Shown: piece after piece, positions 38,695-39,285 of the stretch
Position numbering within the stretch: the stretch's first letter is position 1
Layout: the number at the start of each line of letters is the position of its first letter
From: Desulfobulbus sp.
GTDB taxonomy: Bacteria; Desulfobacterota; Desulfobulbia; Desulfobulbales; Desulfobulbaceae
Assembly (NCBI GenBank): GCA_028684915.1
Contig: JAQUEZ010000042.1
Coordinates: 1-39,285, forward strand
Direction of reading: 5' to 3'
DNA length: 39,285 nucleotides
Program-made: the position numbers and the translations under genes
Notes under the pieces: generated by a model
The model's database searches: none
The model's input: only the letters and a program-made list of their open reading frames with translations
What the model was told of the DNA's origin: nothing

Positions 38695-38728
38695 GAGCTC
38701 CGGTTTACCTTCGCAAGGGGGGCAGGTT

Positions 38729-39151
38729 TCAAGCTGATTTTTTGGTGCGGGAAGTGATGGCTTTGCGGAGATTCTCAGGGATACCGCGTTCTTTACCGGA
38801 TGCGGACCGTTTCTCAGAAAGAGATTTGGCGCAGAGCGGTTGCCGTGCGGAGAAGCCGTATTTCTTGCGGTATTCTTTGCCGGTCAGACCATGAGACTTT
38901 AAATGCTTTGGCGAAAGCATTTTGAATTCCTGGCCGCATTCAAGGCAAACGATCTTGTTTTTTTGAATCGATTTTTTGGGGTCAAGGGCAGTTGCTGCCG
39001 TTGGCTCTTCTATTCCAACCTCCAGAGAACCACCTGACTCTGCATTCTGAAGCGCTTTCAAGGCCTGGAAGGTATCATTTAACGCTGACGTGATCTCGTC
39101 AGTGGTCATTTGTTTGCTGCCTATTTGAGATTGAATGATCTCAGCGGTCAT
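38729..39151 (-). CDS. MucR/Ros-family zinc-finger transcriptional regulator, 140 aa
   Basis: DNA-binding regulator. The N-terminal ~70 residues are a polar helical region probably used for oligomerisation. The zinc finger follows (VCLECGQEFKMLSPKHLKSH: C-x2-C ... H-x3-H), then the family's typical GLTGKEYRKKYGFSARQPLCAKSLSEKRS and KERGIPENL. MucR/Ros proteins act on AT-rich promoters, often silencing horizontally acquired genes and controlling exopolysaccharide or virulence. The ATG at 39151 lacks a strong ribosome binding site. It could regulate the element or host genes such as those affected by the cyclase cargo. Confidence 0.88.
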   Translation of the reverse strand: MTAEIIQSQIGSKQMTTDEITSALNDTFQALKALQNAESGGSLEVGIEEPTAATALDPKKSIQKNKIVCLECGQEFKMLSPKHLKSHGLTGKEYRKKYGFSARQPLCAKSLSEKRSASGKERGIPENLRKAITSRTKKSA

Positions 39152-39177
39152 CTCGACAAGTAAAGTGGACCCTTAGG

Positions 39178-39285
39178 TCAAGACAAATATCCCTTGAGTT
39201 TAAGCTGTGCATTCAATTTCAATCGCAGCTGCACGGCGCTGCCCCGATTGTGTCTTTGCCGAGTGGTGGTTCGAGTTGGAGGGAT
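39178..39285 (-). CDS. possible C-terminal fragment of a minus-strand gene cut by the window edge
   Basis: An open frame runs from the window edge to a TGA at 39178-39180, giving 35 residues, basic and ending ...VQLRLKLNAQLKLKGYLS. The helical basic tail is protein-like but too short to classify. A plus-strand alternative starting at a GTG near 39,207 (with ARRCPDCVFAEWWFELEG) is also open to the edge. At most one is real. Confidence 0.25.
   Translation of the reverse strand: MPPTRTTTRQRHNRGSAVQLRLKLNAQLKLKGYLS

Noticed and set aside
38655..38705. Simple bidirectional intrinsic terminator
   Set aside because: Not fully excluded, but the stem lacks a T-run on either side, and its exact 13-8-13 geometry next to a recombinase favours a recombination site.

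Overview
The window looks like a Desulfobulbales-type deltaproteobacterium (Desulfobacterota). This is inferred from gene content and moderate GC, not from a search. Chromosomal housekeeping genes occupy about 1-7,645. An integrative and conjugative element (ICE), or an integrated IncP-like plasmid, starts at the 3' end of a tRNA-Leu(UAA) gene at 7,560-7,645 and continues to the right edge. No matching right-hand attachment site is visible, so the element probably ends outside the window.

Chromosomal part: on the minus strand, a B12-dependent class II ribonucleotide reductase (nrdJ) followed by a small winged-helix-like protein and the start of another gene. On the plus strand, a tight operon of a DsbA-like exported thiol protein, PhoH, and an in-frame YbeY-PdxJ fusion that keeps a strong internal ribosome binding site for PdxJ. 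Then a minus-strand RCK-type potassium channel.

Element, left part (7.7-14.2 kb): tyrosine integrase next to the tRNA, Fic AMP-transferase with a palindromic leader, a divergent CI/Cro-like regulator pair, and an RP4-like DNA-processing module. That module is traK, an oriT with an RP4-type nic sequence, phased A-tracts and a TraJ-like palindrome, then traJ, a small membrane protein in the traX position, and the relaxase traI, with a small cysteine-rich ORF overlapping its end.

Cargo part (14.2-19.0 kb): a PAS-GGDEF diguanylate cyclase behind a palindrome-controlled promoter. Next comes an apparently self-contained 2.3-kb element with two tandem tyrosine recombinase genes, 13-bp terminal inverted repeats and a flanking 12-bp direct repeat. 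Its second recombinase is split by a +1 frameshift at an A7 run.

Transfer operon (35.4 to 19.1 kb, minus strand): traL-traM-trbB-trbC-trbD-trbE-trbJ-[opposite-strand lipoprotein]-trbL-trbF-trbG-trbH-trbI-traG-traF-small ORF-traC-trbN, ending in an intrinsic terminator. These encode the mating-pair-formation type IV secretion system, coupling protein, pilin peptidase, primase and transglycosylase. In the slot where RP4 has the entry-exclusion gene trbK sits a 77-aa lipoprotein gene on the opposite strand, with its own promoter. Its C-terminus copies the C-terminus of TrbJ at the protein level with diverged codons.

Replication and right part (35.4-39.3 kb): a TrfA-like initiator with nine 17-bp iterons on a 22-bp period (RK2-like geometry), a second CI-like regulator closely related to the one at the left, a single-domain tyrosine recombinase followed by a 13-8-13 bp loxP-shaped palindrome, and a MucR/Ros zinc-finger regulator. 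The overall picture is an IncP-like plasmid backbone that both integrates at a tRNA and keeps an iteron replicon.
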